Shown here piece after piece: positions 33,691 through 45,979 of a stretch of 64,000 bases of DNA (position 1 is the stretch's first letter; the number at the start of each line of letters is the position of its first letter). The notes below the pieces were generated by a model that saw only the letters and a list, made by a program, of their open reading frames with translations, did no database searches and was not told the DNA's origin. A program made the translations under genes and the position numbers. The stretch comes from Apodemus sylvaticus. Its lineage: Eukaryota; Chordata; Mammalia; Rodentia; Muridae. The stretch covers positions 61,179,015 to 61,243,014 of the forward strand of contig NC_067495.1 in the NCBI RefSeq assembly GCF_947179515.1. Direction: 5' to 3'.

Positions 33691-33886
33691 AATAATGAAC
33701 AATAAATAAACACATCTTAGTTAAACAATTTAAAAATTTAAAAATTCAATTTAAAGAGTGCTGACTGTCCTTTCTGAAGTTCTAGGTCCTTGACAGATTT
33801 TGAGACAGCGCATCCTCAAACTTCTTCAGTTTCTTGTGTCTCAATTTCCATTGGAAGGAGGAGGCATAGGAGGAGTTGAATAGGAA

Positions 33887-34023
33887 AGGAGACAGGGTTT
33901 CTCTGTGTAGCCCTGGCTGTCCTGGAACTCACTCTGTAGATCAGGCTGGCCTCGAACTCAGAAATCCACCTGCCTCTGCCTCCCACTGCTGCGATTAAAG
34001 GCGAGCGCCACCACTGCCTGGCT
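33887..34023 (-). mobile_element. B1 SINE
   Basis: Reverse-complement near-consensus B1: gagacagggtttctctgtgt, then cctcgaactcagaaatccac and gcgattaaaggcg. Confidence 0.95.
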
Positions 34024-34231
34024 ATAATTATATTTTAATTTTTAAAAAACAATTAATAAAAAGCTAAACATTTTGTTGTTTGCCAATGCCACATTTTCTT
34101 TATTATATTGCCAAATAGACTTTTGTATCTATATATGACCTAAAAAATAAGATAATATGTATTGTGTATATGTATGTAAATATGCACACATATACATACT
34201 TATATAGAAAGTGCTCACTTAGAATTAAAAA

Positions 34232-34385
34232 ATAAGCCAGGCAGTGGTGGTACATGCCTTTAATCCCAGCACTCTGGAAGGCAGAGGTAGGTGGATTTCT
34301 GAGTTTTAGGCCAGCCTGGTCTACAGAGTGAGTTCCAGGACAGCCAGGGCTATACAGAGAAACCCTGTCTCGGAAAAAAAAAACA
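34232..34385 (+). mobile_element. B1 SINE
   Basis: Near-consensus: gccaggcagtggtggtacat, then ggccagcctggtctacagag and agaaaccctgtctcgg, with a poly-A tail. Confidence 0.95.
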
Positions 34386-34589
34386 AATCCAAAATACCAC
34401 AAAAAAAAATTAAAAAATATCCTGGAGTATCCTCAGCACATTCCCCACACATCATACATACAAAATCAAACCAAGCAAAAAACTGACCTGGGATGACTTC
34501 TTCTTAAACTTTTTTCTTCTGCAATATTTAAACACCACAAGATGTCTGCTCCTTGAAAGTTTGAAATAATCAATTTACTTATTAGAATG

Positions 34590-35370
34590 ATCCTGAATTT
34601 TTTTGTTTTTTTTTCTATTAATTTATTATTTATCACTTTACATCCCAATCACAACCCCCGAGTCCCCCAAGTCCCCCCTCACAGCCCCTCCCACTAACTT
34701 CTCTCTCCCTTCTCCTCTGACAAGGGGGAGGTGCCCCTGGGTACCGACCCACCCTGGCAAATCAAGTCCCTGTAGAACTAGGTACACCCTCTCCCAATGA
34801 GGACAGACAAGGCATCCCAGTTAGAGGAACAGGATCCACAGGCAGGTAAGAGAGTCAGGGACCCACATGAAGACCAAGCTGCACATCTGCTACATATATG
34901 TGAGAGGTCTATATCCAGCCTGTGTATGTTCTTCGGTTGGTGGTTCAGACTCTGAGAGCCCCAAGGGTTCAGGATAGTTAACTCTGTTGGTCCTCCTGTG
35001 GAGTTCCTATCCCCTTCCAGGCCCCAAATCCTTCCCCCAAGTCTTACACAATACTCCCTGAGCTCTGTCCACTGTCTGTGTCTGGGTCTCTGCATCTGTC
35101 TGAGTCAGCTGCTGGGTGGAGCCTCTCATAGGACGGTTATGCTAGGCCCCTGTCTGCAAGCATAACAGAATATCATTAATGGTGTCAGGGATTGGTTCTT
35201 GCCCATGGGATGGATCTTAAGTTGGGCCAGTTACTGGTTAGCCTCAGTCTCTTCTCCATTTTGTCCCTGCATTTCTTGTAGGCAGGACAAATTCAGGGTT
35301 GAAGGTTTTGTGGATGGGCTGATGCCTGGACCTTTTTGTGAAGTGAGACTCTCGGATGGGTTTGAAGAGA
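34590..35370 (-). mobile_element. L1 3' region
   Basis: Reverse-complement rodent L1 3' sequence: ctattaatttattatttatc, then tgctacatatatgtgagagg, cttcggttggtggttcagac and tcttgtaggcaggacaaatt. Confidence 0.8.
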
Positions 35371-36599
35371 AGTGTTGTAATATATATATATATATTCCAT
35401 TTAAAATAGATTAAGGTTTTAAAAGTGAACAACAAAAAAAAATCTAGAGAGTAAAAGTGAGCACTTTCTCTTCTCTTAGAGGGTAAATCAGGGCTAAAGC
35501 TTCCCTTTTGAAGTTGAAGTACTGAGACTTGAAGGCTTATGCTTCACATCATAAAAGTAGCAGTCAGAGTGAAGAACAGATTCCTGGGCTCCCATTTAGA
35601 AGGGAACCTGAGCGCTAGGAGCAACAAATAGAAAACCAAGGTAACAGAAAATGGTTCCCTAGCCTTCTGTGTGCAGGAAGGGGGGGCGGGGCAGGGCTTA
35701 GGCTGTGCCTTTTCTTCAGGTGTTTTAAGTTTTACTTTGCTTTAAGTTATTTTGCATATGGCAATGATGAGATTCTGGTAAGTTGTGACTTGTACCTACT
35801 TTCAAACAGATATAGCTTCTTAAATCATGGGTCATGACCCCATATGGGTGTGAGTGTTACAAAAAATATTGGCAATAATAAGAGGTTTCTGAACAAAGAC
35901 CAAAATTTAATTTCAACCTAAATACATAATGAACCAGAGGGATTTGTGGCAGTAAAAGTTTGATCTGTGTGCCTATTTTATTTCTATGTAGTCAGGAAGT
36001 CAGAGTCTTGTAAAAAAATACCTTAGGTGTAAAGGATCACAAGTGAGGACAGCTTATGAAGCTATCTTCTCGTCTGCGTTAGGTCCCTTTTCATTTTCAA
36101 AAGGTTTTACCTAGGTGAATTGTACAGAGACATTTACCATCATGTCCCCTTTTAACTTCAAGTAAAAAAAAAATACCGTGAATATGTTTACTGCTTACAA
36201 ATTAATGTGAGGGAAAACTTGCTAACTACTAATCTTAATTATTCTCTATAATCCCTCCCAACACAGGAAAGCACTCACATATGTACATCCACCTAAAATA
36301 TACCTCTTAATGTTATATGTAAGCCCATAATTATACAGTAATTTTGTAAATACTATATAGAAGGAATAGCAGAGCAGTTTTGACAAACATTCTGATAATC
36401 AGAGAGTATGATTTCTAAAGAACCATCTCACAGGGTAGTGAGGTTTGTGTTCCTGGAGCTGAATACTCAGCATCTCACAAAGAGGTTTTCAGGCCAGTCA
36501 AGCACCCAGTGGGGTCTGTGGAGCATTCTGAACATCGTACAAGAGAGATCTCTGCTGTTTGAGGACAGAAAAGAAACAGAAAAAGATTCAGAGTTTGTC
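35371..36599. other. Unique stretch with a short (AT)n and a GC box/G4 motif
   Basis: No gene seen. The G-rich run at 35680-35696 contains GGGGCGGGGC and four G-runs. (AT)n lies at 35380-35396. Confidence 0.4.
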
Positions 36600-36681
36600 T
36601 TTCTGAACTAATTTTGTTTAACATGATCTCTAGTCCCATCCATTTTTATGCAAATAACATTATATATAACAATATATATAA

Positions 36682-36734
<53 letters not shown>

Positions 36735-37560
36735 TACTCACCTGTTCACAGACATCTGTGCTGATTGTCTAGCTTGGTTCCTATGAACAGTGCTGCAGTG
36801 AACATAGCTGAGCATTGTCTGGACACAGTGGGTGCACATCTTTAATCCCAGCACTCAGGAGGCAGAGACAGGAGAATCTATGGGAATTTGAAGTCAGCCT
36901 GGTCTACACAGAGAATTCTAAACCAGCTAGATCCACATGGTAACATTCTGTCTAAAAATGTTTTAAAGTGAATGAGCACTTGCCTCTGGTATAATCTGCC
37001 TTTGATTCCTTTAGGTTTATTTCCAAGGGTAATAAGGCAGAGGCATATGTCATTTTAGTTTTAGTTTTTAAAGGACACTCCATAGTGACTCACTAACTTA
37101 CATTTTCCCTAACATTGTATAAGGGTACCCCGCATCCTGACAAGCATTCCCTGTTTTCTAACTAGAGTAAGATGAATTTTTAATGTAGTTTTGCTGTGAT
37201 GGCTAATGATGCTGAACATTTGTGTATTTCTGGGAAATTGTATTTTTCCCCTTCTGGAGAACTGTCTGTTGCATTCATTTGCCATTTATTTATTAGATGA
37301 CTGTGTACGTCAGTGTTTTAATTATTTTTTAGTTCTTTATATATTCTCGATATTAATCCCCTGTCAGATATATAAGTGGCAAAGATTTATCTCCTGCTCT
37401 TCTAAGATAATTGTCTCCCTTGTTGAGAAAAAAGAAAAGAAAAGCTGTTATATTTCTTGCAAGCCCATTTGTTATTTCTTGCCATTATTTTCTGAGCTGT
37501 CGGTGGTTAGAATCCTATTCAGGAGGTTATTGCCTATTCCAATATCATGAATTATTTTTT
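36600..37560 (-). mobile_element. L1 ORF2 3' region with (TA)n and B1 insertion
   Basis: Reverse-complement L1 wording: atgatctctagtcccatcca, then ttttgctgtgatggctaatg, ttagttctttatatattctc and gaggttattgcctattcca. An AT microsatellite at 36686-36731 and a B1 at 36815-36958 interrupt it. Confidence 0.75.
36815..36958 (+). mobile_element. B1 SINE, moderately old
   Basis: Landmarks: gtgggtgcacatctttaatc, then tgaagtcagcctggtctaca. Confidence 0.8.
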
Positions 37561-39060
37561 AATAGAAAAAAAGAAAATGGAACTGCTTGAGAAGATGAGA
37601 GATCGTAATGCAGTCGAAAGAGGCCAATGGAAGAAGGAATATGACCAAAGCATGTCGTAATAAGGCCAGTATTTTGTACAGTTCACATAAAGGGAAGCAG
37701 ATAAGACAGACAAAGCAGAGATATCTGAGGTCTGGAGGAGGATTTCTAGGCCCCTTTGATCCAACTGAGCCCTCTTTCTGGGGCCACACAAATGCAAATC
37801 CTCTACCAGGCTTTGCTCAGTCTTGAGTCTGTGAAGCTGTGGAAGCGGCCGCCCCACTTCTACCATGTGCATTTCAGCCTTTTCTCCTAAGTACAAAAGT
37901 TCTCCTTCAGTGTGGGTTGGAGAGCCACTCAAAAGACCTATTGTAATGAATGCCCAGAGTGGCAGGAAAACATTCTCAAGTGTGTAAACAGTGCCTCTGA
38001 AATATTTGAGGGGACTTGCAAATAGACTGTTCTCCTCTGTATCCTTTTCAGTTCAACAAAACACATTGAATATCTCTACCACTGCCTGCTAGCTAGGGGC
38101 TAAAGAAGATCCAGTAACGAGCCCTGAAGTAGATAAAAACCGATATTGGTAGTTTCCATGGAGGCCTGACCTGAGTTGAAGCCATTATAGAGCTGAATGA
38201 CCCTTCTCCATCCCACATGGTCTCGAAAAGAATAAGGAAATTGGATGGAAATGGTGTGGGTAGAGCACAAGGGGATGGAGAGTCCTGAAACCTCGATTTC
38301 TGCAGCTTAGATTTTTCAGCTTAGCTTTCTGCAGGGAGAATGGAAGGGAAGGGAGAGGGAGCAGTGTTAGCAAGCATGTGGCATGGTAGTGCTTGGATAT
38401 TCAGAATTTGGTTTCTTTCGCCTTTACAAATGACCCACTTTGCTTTTAGGACCCTCTTTGTGCCACTCTCTTGAAATGAAAGAGATCTACCACCAAAGCC
38501 TTCCAATCACAGTACAGTGGCCTGGGCTCACCCACCAGAATGAAACCCAGGATCTGATCAATTCATGCACTTTGTTACTTAATTGATGTTTTGGAACTGG
38601 GGCTATCTCCTGTCCACTGTCGACTGCTTGCACTTACTAAGGGTGACTCTTGTGGAAGCCACCATGGGAAATAAACAAATTGAATCACTGCCTAGGAAGA
38701 GGCTATTAAGACCTTCCTGTGACCAGAAATGCATTCAGAGTTTTTAGAAAAGCTCAATCAGAATTTGATTTGAAAGAAGGAAAGAAATTGGTAGCAACAA
38801 CAGTGTTTCCCCCATCCCCTGATCCGTGCTAATGAAGCAACTTTACCTAGGTTTCTCAACTGCTGGAAAAATAATACTCAGTGTACTCTTGTCCCATAGT
38901 GATGCCTCCCAGAGGCATAGTAATTGAGACTCGTGGAATTGGAGTCAGTCTTGGGTGAATTGGGTTTGTCCATTCCCAGGAGTGCAAACCTGGAACTATG
39001 CAGGCAAACCTCCTAAACACCAGCCAGTGCAGCAGCTTTGTGATTAGGACCCTACCCCAG
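37561..39060. other. Unique sequence, no gene recognised
   Basis: Open frames here show no family similarity. It contains an isolated GCGGCCGC (37845-37852) in otherwise CpG-poor DNA. Confidence 0.4.
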
Positions 39061-39064
39061 AGTG

Positions 39065-39470
39065 ATAGTTTGTATCAGTATGGCCTCCATAGACTCATGT
39101 GTTTGAATGCTTGGCCTGTAGGGAGTGGTGCTATTAGGAGGTGTGGCCTTGTTGGGGGGCTGTGGTCTTGTTGGAGGAAGTGTGTCACTGTGAGGGCAGG
39201 CTTTGAGGTCGGTCATATATGCTCAAGCTCTGCCAGGTGAGGCACGCAGTCTTCTTTTGCTGCCTGTGTATCCAGATGTAGAACTCTTTGCTCCATTCCC
39301 AGCACCATGTCTGCCTGCACACTGCCATGCTTCCCGCCATGAGGAAAATGGAACAAACTTCTGAAACGTCTGAAAATGTAAGCCAGCCCCAGTTAAACGT
39401 TGCACTTTTTAAGTGTTGCCATGGTCATAGGGTCTCTTCACAGCAATAAAAACCCTAACTAAAACACCCA
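39065..39470 (+). mobile_element. MaLR (MT/ORR1-like) LTR
   Basis: Same family style as 14940-15320: tcatgtgtttgaatgcttgg, then gtgtggccttgttggggggc, agcaccatgtctgcctgcac and cacagcaataaaaaccctaa. Confidence 0.6.
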
Positions 39471-39566
39471 GCCACCACTCCAAGATTCAAATAAGAAATG
39501 TTTCTGCAACCTGCTCACCTTTGGAAGGAAAATTATCTCACTACTAACAGCTTAGAAACTTACTCT

Positions 39567-39650
39567 TAAGAGGCTAGGGCTCTACGTCAGTTGCTAGAGT
39601 ACTTGCCTACCATGTATGAAGCCCTGGGTCCACGCCCATTTATGATACCA
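39567..39650 (+). mobile_element. ID-type SINE
   Basis: A tRNA-Ala-like head, ggctagggctctacgtcagt, then tagagtacttgcctaccatg. Confidence 0.65.
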
Positions 39651-39721
39651 TGCTTAGTTTTATAGGAGCCAAGCCTGAGATATAACACTGTTTTAAATAA
39701 AAATAGTCAATAGTGTTTATG

Positions 39722-39850
39722 CCTCAGAGCGAGGCATGGTAGCAGAGCCCTACAACCCCACACTAAAGGGAGTCAGGCAGGAGGGTCTCTATGCCCTGGA
39801 AGTCAGCCCGAGCTACCCAGTGAGACTCTGCATTAAAACAAAGCAACAAA
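39722..39850 (+). mobile_element. Old B1 SINE
   Basis: Decayed B1: gcgaggcatggtagcagagc, then ggaagtcagcccgagctacc. Confidence 0.6.
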
Positions 39851-40120
39851 AGTATTTTTGCTGTCAGATGTGAGTATCAGAGTTATGTATTAGGGCTGAT
39901 GAATCCAATGACATATGGGGAGAAAAGACAGATCACAAGGAGACATTAAAGGCAACGTGATGATGTGATGATGCTGACCTGGATTAGGACAGTGGCAGCA
40001 GGAAGACAGAACAAGAGGATAGACACTAAGAGTGCAGTTACTGTTGCTGTATAAGAGCATAAGGATGGAACAGGCCAGAGGCTGAAGAACTCAGGAAGTG
40101 GCATTTAAAAATCCCTCATT
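39851..40120. other. Unique stretch, nothing recognised
   Basis: A short stretch between SINEs. The words gtgatgatgtgatgatgctg form a small imperfect tandem. Confidence 0.3.
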
Positions 40121-40290
40121 AGGGGCTGGAGACATGACTCAATGGTTAAGAGCCCTGAATAGTTCTTACAGAGCACGTGAGTTCCTATACCTCTCAACAG
40201 CCTGTAATTCCAGTTCCAGCGATCTGACATATCTTAGCCTCCATGGGAACTTTACTCAAATATATATAAACATAATTTGAAAAATGATGT
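40121..40290 (+). mobile_element. B2 SINE
   Basis: Head ggggctggagacatgactca, then agcacgtgagttcctatacc, with an AT-rich tail. Confidence 0.8.
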
Positions 40291-40329
40291 TTTTTAAAAA
40301 AAATATCTGTCCCTTTGGAATAGGAATAA

Positions 40330-40400
40330 GTTCAGTAATAAATACAGTGATTGCCCAACATGTGTAAAATCCTGGGTTCTGTCCCCAGTACTACAAAACA
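40330..40400 (+). mobile_element. ID-like SINE fragment
   Basis: Box B-like wording: taaaatcctgggttctgtcc, then ccagtactacaaaac. Confidence 0.5.
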
Positions 40401-40616
40401 TCCCTTAAATTCTCCATCAAATAAAATCTGCAACCTTTGCATACTACTTTTTAACCTCTAAGATAAACTAAAAACAGGTGTGTGTGTGTGTGCATGTATA
40501 AGAAGAGGTATAAACAATCCTAGAAAAAATAAAATTGAAAACTACAAGGAAAGGGCATGAGTGACTAAGGGACAAAGTGTGAACACAGAGATCATTCCAG
40601 CTATAAATGCACTTAC

Positions 40617-40664
40617 AATTTAAATATGCATAATTACAATTTAAATATGCATAATTACAATTAA
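40617..40664 (+). repeat. 24-bp tandem duplication
   Basis: The unit acaatttaaatatgcataat plus tt-type joint is present twice with almost no change. Confidence 0.85.
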
Positions 40665-41445
40665 GTCAGTAGCAAGCCAAGTGTGTCAACAGTAAATGAT
40701 TAACAATATTATTGCCCAACTCAGAAAATTTGCTTAATAATCACAAGACAGGAGCTTCAACAGGACAATGCAGGGAGGGCTCTGGCAAGCTTTCTGCAAT
40801 GTAGCATGCACTGTGTCCTTCTTCCTGAAACTTTTCGGCAAATAGCTATTTAACTGTGTGCGTAGTCTCCCTCTTTTTCATGTACACATCCCACCCCTTT
40901 TCAAGGAAAGCCATGAGTCTCAGCAATAACAAAGTCTAAATCTCCAATATTAATTTTCCCTGAATTCAGATCTGCCTAGGGTCATGCAGGAGGAACAATA
41001 AACAGCTTTAGAACTCACAGAATGCAGCCTATAGATTAGCCCAGCCACGATGGATGCACCTCAGTTGAGCCACAACCCCAGGGACTATGTGTCCTGGGGA
41101 CTTTATGCTGGTATGGAGTTCTGCTCGGCTTGCTGACCTCACGTCCCTCTTGATCTAAGAATTGTATGAAAACTCTAAGGGGGCTTCCAGCCCCTCACTG
41201 GGCAGCATCTCTGGCACTCACAGTACTAGGGCTTGATCTCTGTCAGGCATTGCTGCTGGAACAGATTAGTGATTCAGTCACCACCCGAGGAAAGAACTTA
41301 GAGATGTAGATTGTCAGCAATGACCACCCTTAGAAAGCATTTGGAAAAATAAAATTGTTTGTGAAGCTAAGGTAGGATGTTTTTGCTACTGGCTCAAATG
41401 TAGAAACTCTTAGGAAACAATCTGAAGTTCAGAAAGGCACTCTCT
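40665..41445. other. Unique stretch, nothing recognised
   Basis: No repeat or gene similarity seen. Confidence 0.35.
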
Positions 41446-42010
41446 TTTTTTTAAATTGAATATATTTTTCATTTACATTTCAAATGTTATACCGCTTCCC
41501 GGTTTCTCCCCTCCCTGAAAACCCCCAACCCATCCTCCCACCCCCTGCCTCCAAGAATATGCTCCTCCACCCAACCCACTCCCACCACCCACCTCAATTT
41601 CCCCACACTGGGGTATCTATCTAGCTTTCACAGGACCAAGGACCTCTCCTTCTTGAGGTCTTCCTCTGCCACATTTTTGGCTGGAACCATGTGTACCCCT
41701 TGGTTGATGGTTTAGTCCCTGGGAGTCCTGGGGTGTCTGGGTGGCCGAAATCATTGTTTTTGCCATGGGGCTGCAAACCCCTTCAGCTCCTCCAGTCTGC
41801 CCTCCAGCTCCTCCATTGGGGACCCCATGCCCAGTCCAATGGTTGGCTGCTGATATTCACCTCTACCTGTTAGGCTCTGGTGGGGCCCCTCTGAAAGACA
41901 ACAATAACAGGCTCCTTTCGGTACTCACTTCTTGTCATCCATAGTATTTTGGGGTTTGGTGACTGTTTTTAGGTAGGATCCCCAGGTAGGACAGCCTCTG
42001 GGTGGTCAGA
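41446..42010 (-). mobile_element. L1 3' region
   Basis: Reverse-complement murine L1: tttcatttacatttcaaatg, then ccattggggaccccatgccc and ccccttggttgatggtttag. Confidence 0.85.
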
Positions 42011-42569
42011 AAGGCACACTCTTATTATTCAAGCTAGGGACCCTTTATGGTCAGGGAACAAGAACACTGGCTGACCTGACTCTCACTGAGGCTGGACTGG
42101 TGACAATTGATTTCTTATGCTCATTTTGCCCTCAGCTTCCTGATATGATTTATTAAGAATTGTGAATGAGTAGATAAGCATTCTGAGGATTTGAGGTAGA
42201 TATAAGTGATTTTTATATTAAAGTTCAGATTTGTGATTCTTTAAGATTCTTACACGATTATTTTTAAAGATAAATAATAGAATTCACCCTTTCTTTGTAA
42301 CTGCAAACTGCTGCTTTCCAGTAAGAGAAACTAGCTGAGAAAACTACCTTGCTTGCTCCCACTTTCTTAATCTATAACAAGTTGCTTAATTACAAATGTA
42401 CGTGGGTTCTTGGGAATAATTTGTTTTCTTTACCTGTACTATGTAATGTTGTTTCTTGTAAAGGTATTGGAAAACACATTGTCTTTTTGTAACCATTCAC
42501 TAGAAGAAAACTAAAGCATAATCACATCGTTATTGTATACTGCTTGAAAGATTTCTCTGGGATATATAA
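42011..42569. other. AT-rich unique stretch
   Basis: No gene or repeat recognised. It may include decayed old repeats. Confidence 0.35.
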
Positions 42570-42589
42570 GTCATGGGAGAAAGAATAAA

Positions 42590-42699
42590 CATGATGGAAT
42601 ATTATTGTTCCTTCCACCCATCAACTATGCGTATGCATGTATATATGCAAAGCTGGTATGAGACTGTTGGAACTTTGGTCTATCCATCAAATCTGTATG

Positions 42700-42751
<52 letters not shown>

Positions 42752-43040
42752 GCTTGTCTTTGTGTGTGTTGGAGCTTGCTCTATCCACCAATTGTGTGTA
42801 TATATGTATATATGTGTATGTGTGAAATGCTTGTAGCCTGCTTGTTGGATCTTTTTTCTATCCACCCAACAGATATGAGTGTATATGTGCATATATGTAT
42901 ATGTACTTATCTGTATGTGTGAAATGCCTGGAGCTTGCATGCTGGAGCTTTGTGCTAATCATTAGGTATGTGGATGTATATGTGTTTGTTTGTCTATATG
43001 TATGCATGCATATATGTATTTATTTCTATGTATAAGCTAT
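42590..43040 (+). repeat. Decayed tandem array with (GTAT)n cores
   Basis: A block of roughly 80-110 bp recurs about five times (near 42600, 42668, 42768, 42847, 42940). Each block pairs a ttggagctttg/ctatccaccaa word with a gtatatatgtatgt-rich word. A pure (ATGT)n of about 60 bp lies at 42691-42749. Confidence 0.75.
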
Positions 43041-43066
43041 TGGACTTTGCCTTTTGCTTCATACAT

Positions 43067-43067
43067 T

Positions 43068-43110
<43 letters not shown>
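43067..43110. repeat. (GT)n microsatellite
   Basis: About 21 GT units. Confidence 0.95.
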
Positions 43111-43112
<2 letters not shown>

Positions 43113-43321
43113 CTTTTTCTCTTTCCTTTTCTTTCTTGCTGGCCCCAAGGAGTTCAAAGAGTTCAGAGTTTTTCAGTGGCCACCAGGACAGACAGCCCCA
43201 GCAAATTAAGCTTTGTTCCCTCAGAGAAAAGTCTGCTGAGTAATTCCTCTAATCCCCGGCTGCCTTAGGTTGCAAGCTCTGTCACTATCTGGACTGACTC
43301 CTATCAGCAGCTGTAGTGGCT

Positions 43322-44000
43322 CTTCCTGGCTGTCAACTTGACTATACCTGGAATGAACTGCAATCCAGAATCAGAGGGCACACCTGGGATCCAAATCTTG
43401 AGGATGGAAGACACAAGTTTCTGACCAGGTTCTTGGCATGGAGATCTTGAGGCATAGTGGCTATGAAAAGCTTAGGCCCAGGCAAGGTAGTACATGCCTT
43501 AATCCCAGGAGACCGAGGCAAAGAGATCTCTGAGTTCAAGGTCAGACTGGGACAAAGCAAGTCCGAGATCCAGGCATGGTGGTACACATCTTTCATTTGG
43601 TCCACACCTTCTGCTGGAGGCCTACATTGGGACAATGGAAGAAGGAAGACTTACTCTTCTTTACCTGTTTACATTTACTTGCCATCACATCTGTTGGAAC
43701 TTCTGTAGGAGATGCGGCTTTGTTGGAGTAGGTATGTCACTGTGGGTATGGACTTTAAGACCCTCATCCTAGCTACCTGGAAGTCAATATTCTGCTAGAA
43801 GCCTTCAGATGAAGATGTAGAACTCTCAGCTCCTCCTGCACCATGCCTGCCTGGATGCTGCCACGCTCCCACCATGATGATAACAAACTGGACCTCTGAA
43901 CCTATAAGCCAGCCCCAACTAAATGCTGCCCTTATAAGATTTGCCATGGTCATGGTGTCTGCTCACAACAGTAAAACCCTAACTAAAACAGTGGCTCTAA
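43322..44000 (+). mobile_element. Composite rodent LTR-like element with B1-like insert
   Basis: It starts ggctgtcaacttgactatac, contains B1-like wording (tagtacatgccttaatccca) at 43485-43600, and continues aagaccctcatcctagctac. It ends with an LTR-like AAATGCTGCCCTTATAAG and acagtaaaaccctaactaa tail. It is related to 16297-16790 on its left and 39065-39470 on its right. Confidence 0.55.
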
Positions 44001-44889
44001 GCACTGACCCCTATCAGCTGCCTGCTTTGATTTAGCCACCCAACAGACGCCAAAAATGATAAATGGCACAGATGCATCATGGAATCTGACTTTTCTATCC
44101 TATTGCACAGTGACTTCTGTTCCCTTCTTCTGTTTCTAGTGATGTAAAAACCTAAGACTGAAACTACAATTCCTTTTATAAAAACAGAACTGAAGCCACA
44201 CTGACACAAACAAAGAGGCCAGAGCAATGAAAGCCAGTATCTTTGGGTTTTGTTCCTTTTTCCATGTTCTTTCTGTTTTTACACTGTAGGCCAGAGAAGA
44301 TGTTTACTATTAGTGTTCAGTAACCCCCATCACCACTTATTCATGGGGAATAAATTTTAAGACCCCCCCCAGTGAATATTTGAACCCCATACTGTTCATC
44401 ATACATCATATCTGTGATATTTTATAATTTATTTATAGTAAAGGGTTATCAGTAGTTAATAAAAGAGAAATTGCATATTGTAACAATTATTTAACTTGTG
44501 AATTCTTCTGTAATTTTTCATGTAATAAGTCATTTTAGTGTCAAACTTTGGTTGACTGAAACTATAGAAAGTAAGTCATTGGTAAGAAGACATTATTGTA
44601 ATTCACCATACCCCTGTGATCCTAGAAGATAGAAAAAGAAGTCTTCAGAGGCCACATCAGGGAGCACAGAAAAAGTGCTGCAGGAATTGGCACCAAATGC
44701 TAGCAGAGTTTTCTCTTGGTTTCCAGAATAATGGTTGGAATTAATTTCTCCAGATTATCAGTAGTGATCATATATAACATTTTCTTCTATATTATATTTT
44801 AATAAAAATAAATCAGTACAAAGAATCATTTTGTCCTAAGAGAGTTACCAAATTAAAGCATATTTTTCTGCAAGCTAACTTGTTATTTT
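44001..44889. other. AT-rich stretch, nothing clear
   Basis: No gene or repeat recognised with confidence. Confidence 0.3.
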
Positions 44890-45590
44890 ACATTTTTTAC
44901 TGTTTTTAGTGTTTTCAATATTTCCCCTCCTGCAAATTCTCTCAGATTCTTCCTATCTTCCTAGTCACCCAATTTCATGCTGTTTCTCTCTAAAAATATT
45001 CTCAAGAAAACAAAAGAAAAAAGAGAAAAAACATTAAACTATAACCAAAAAGAAGAGGAAGAGGAAGAAGAAAAAGAAGATTGAGAAGAGGAGGAGAAAG
45101 AGAAGAAAGAGAAGGAGGAAAAAAAAGTGAAGAGGAGGAAGAGGGGGAAGAGGAGGGAGGAGGATAAGGAGGAAAGGCACACAAAAACTTGATGTCTTTT
45201 TGGGTTGACTCCTGAGCACAAGGCCTGCTCTGGTGTGTAGTTGATATACCCAGTGTCACTCCGTTGGAGAAAACTGATTAGCCATCTCCTAACAGCTATC
45301 AATTGCAAGTAATTTCTTGATTAAGGGCAGAACTTTGTGCGCACTTCCTGGTCTCCATTCTGAGATTCTGTGCAACTTAAACCATGTAGATCTTACACGT
45401 GTTGTCATGCTCTCTATGAGCTTTTATGCGTTTTCAGTCTGGTGTGTCTAGAAAACACTATTTTCTTGGAGTCATTCACCCCCTCTGGCTTTTAAAATCT
45501 TTCCGCCTACTCTTCCACATAGATCCCTGAACCATGAGGTTCAGGGTTTTTATCTGCTCATGTCAAACTTTGTCTTAAGCACTTTGGATA
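44890..45590 (-). mobile_element. Lx-type L1 fragment with internal purine tract
   Basis: Reverse-complement L1 3' wording: tcctgcaaattctctcagat, then tgggttgactcctgagcaca and acactattttcttggagtca. A GA-rich tract of about 125 bp (45048-45175) lies inside. Confidence 0.65.
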
Positions 45591-45979
45591 TAATACTAAA
45601 TTTTATTTTATTTAATCCAATGAATATTATAATAATTATGATATTATATTATATTATATTATAATGTTTGTAATATAATTACTTGTTATCCATTATAATA
45701 AAAAATACACTATTATAAACTACATCCTACAGATAAGGAAGCTTGTGTACAGACTGATAGAGTAACTGGTCTAGGGACATTACAAACTATTCTTTCAAGA
45801 AGTTTATATAGAAGGCTTTCCTAAGAGAAGGGGACCTTTCATTTTCCTTTTGTTGATTTTAATAATAGTTATTAAGTAATATTTTAGATGCATTTTTTTT
45901 ATTTTACCAGATTACTTGCCCATCTAAAAGCTACTAGCTTCAACTCATCTGTTTGGTAAGTAGCAACTCATCTACTTTC

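Noticed and set aside
37845..37852. GCGGCCGC as a sign of a CpG-island promoter
   Set aside because: It is a single site without surrounding CpG enrichment.
42573..42940. Tyr-Val-Cys-Met repeat protein
   Set aside because: A translation of (ATGT)n/(GTAT)n microsatellite DNA.
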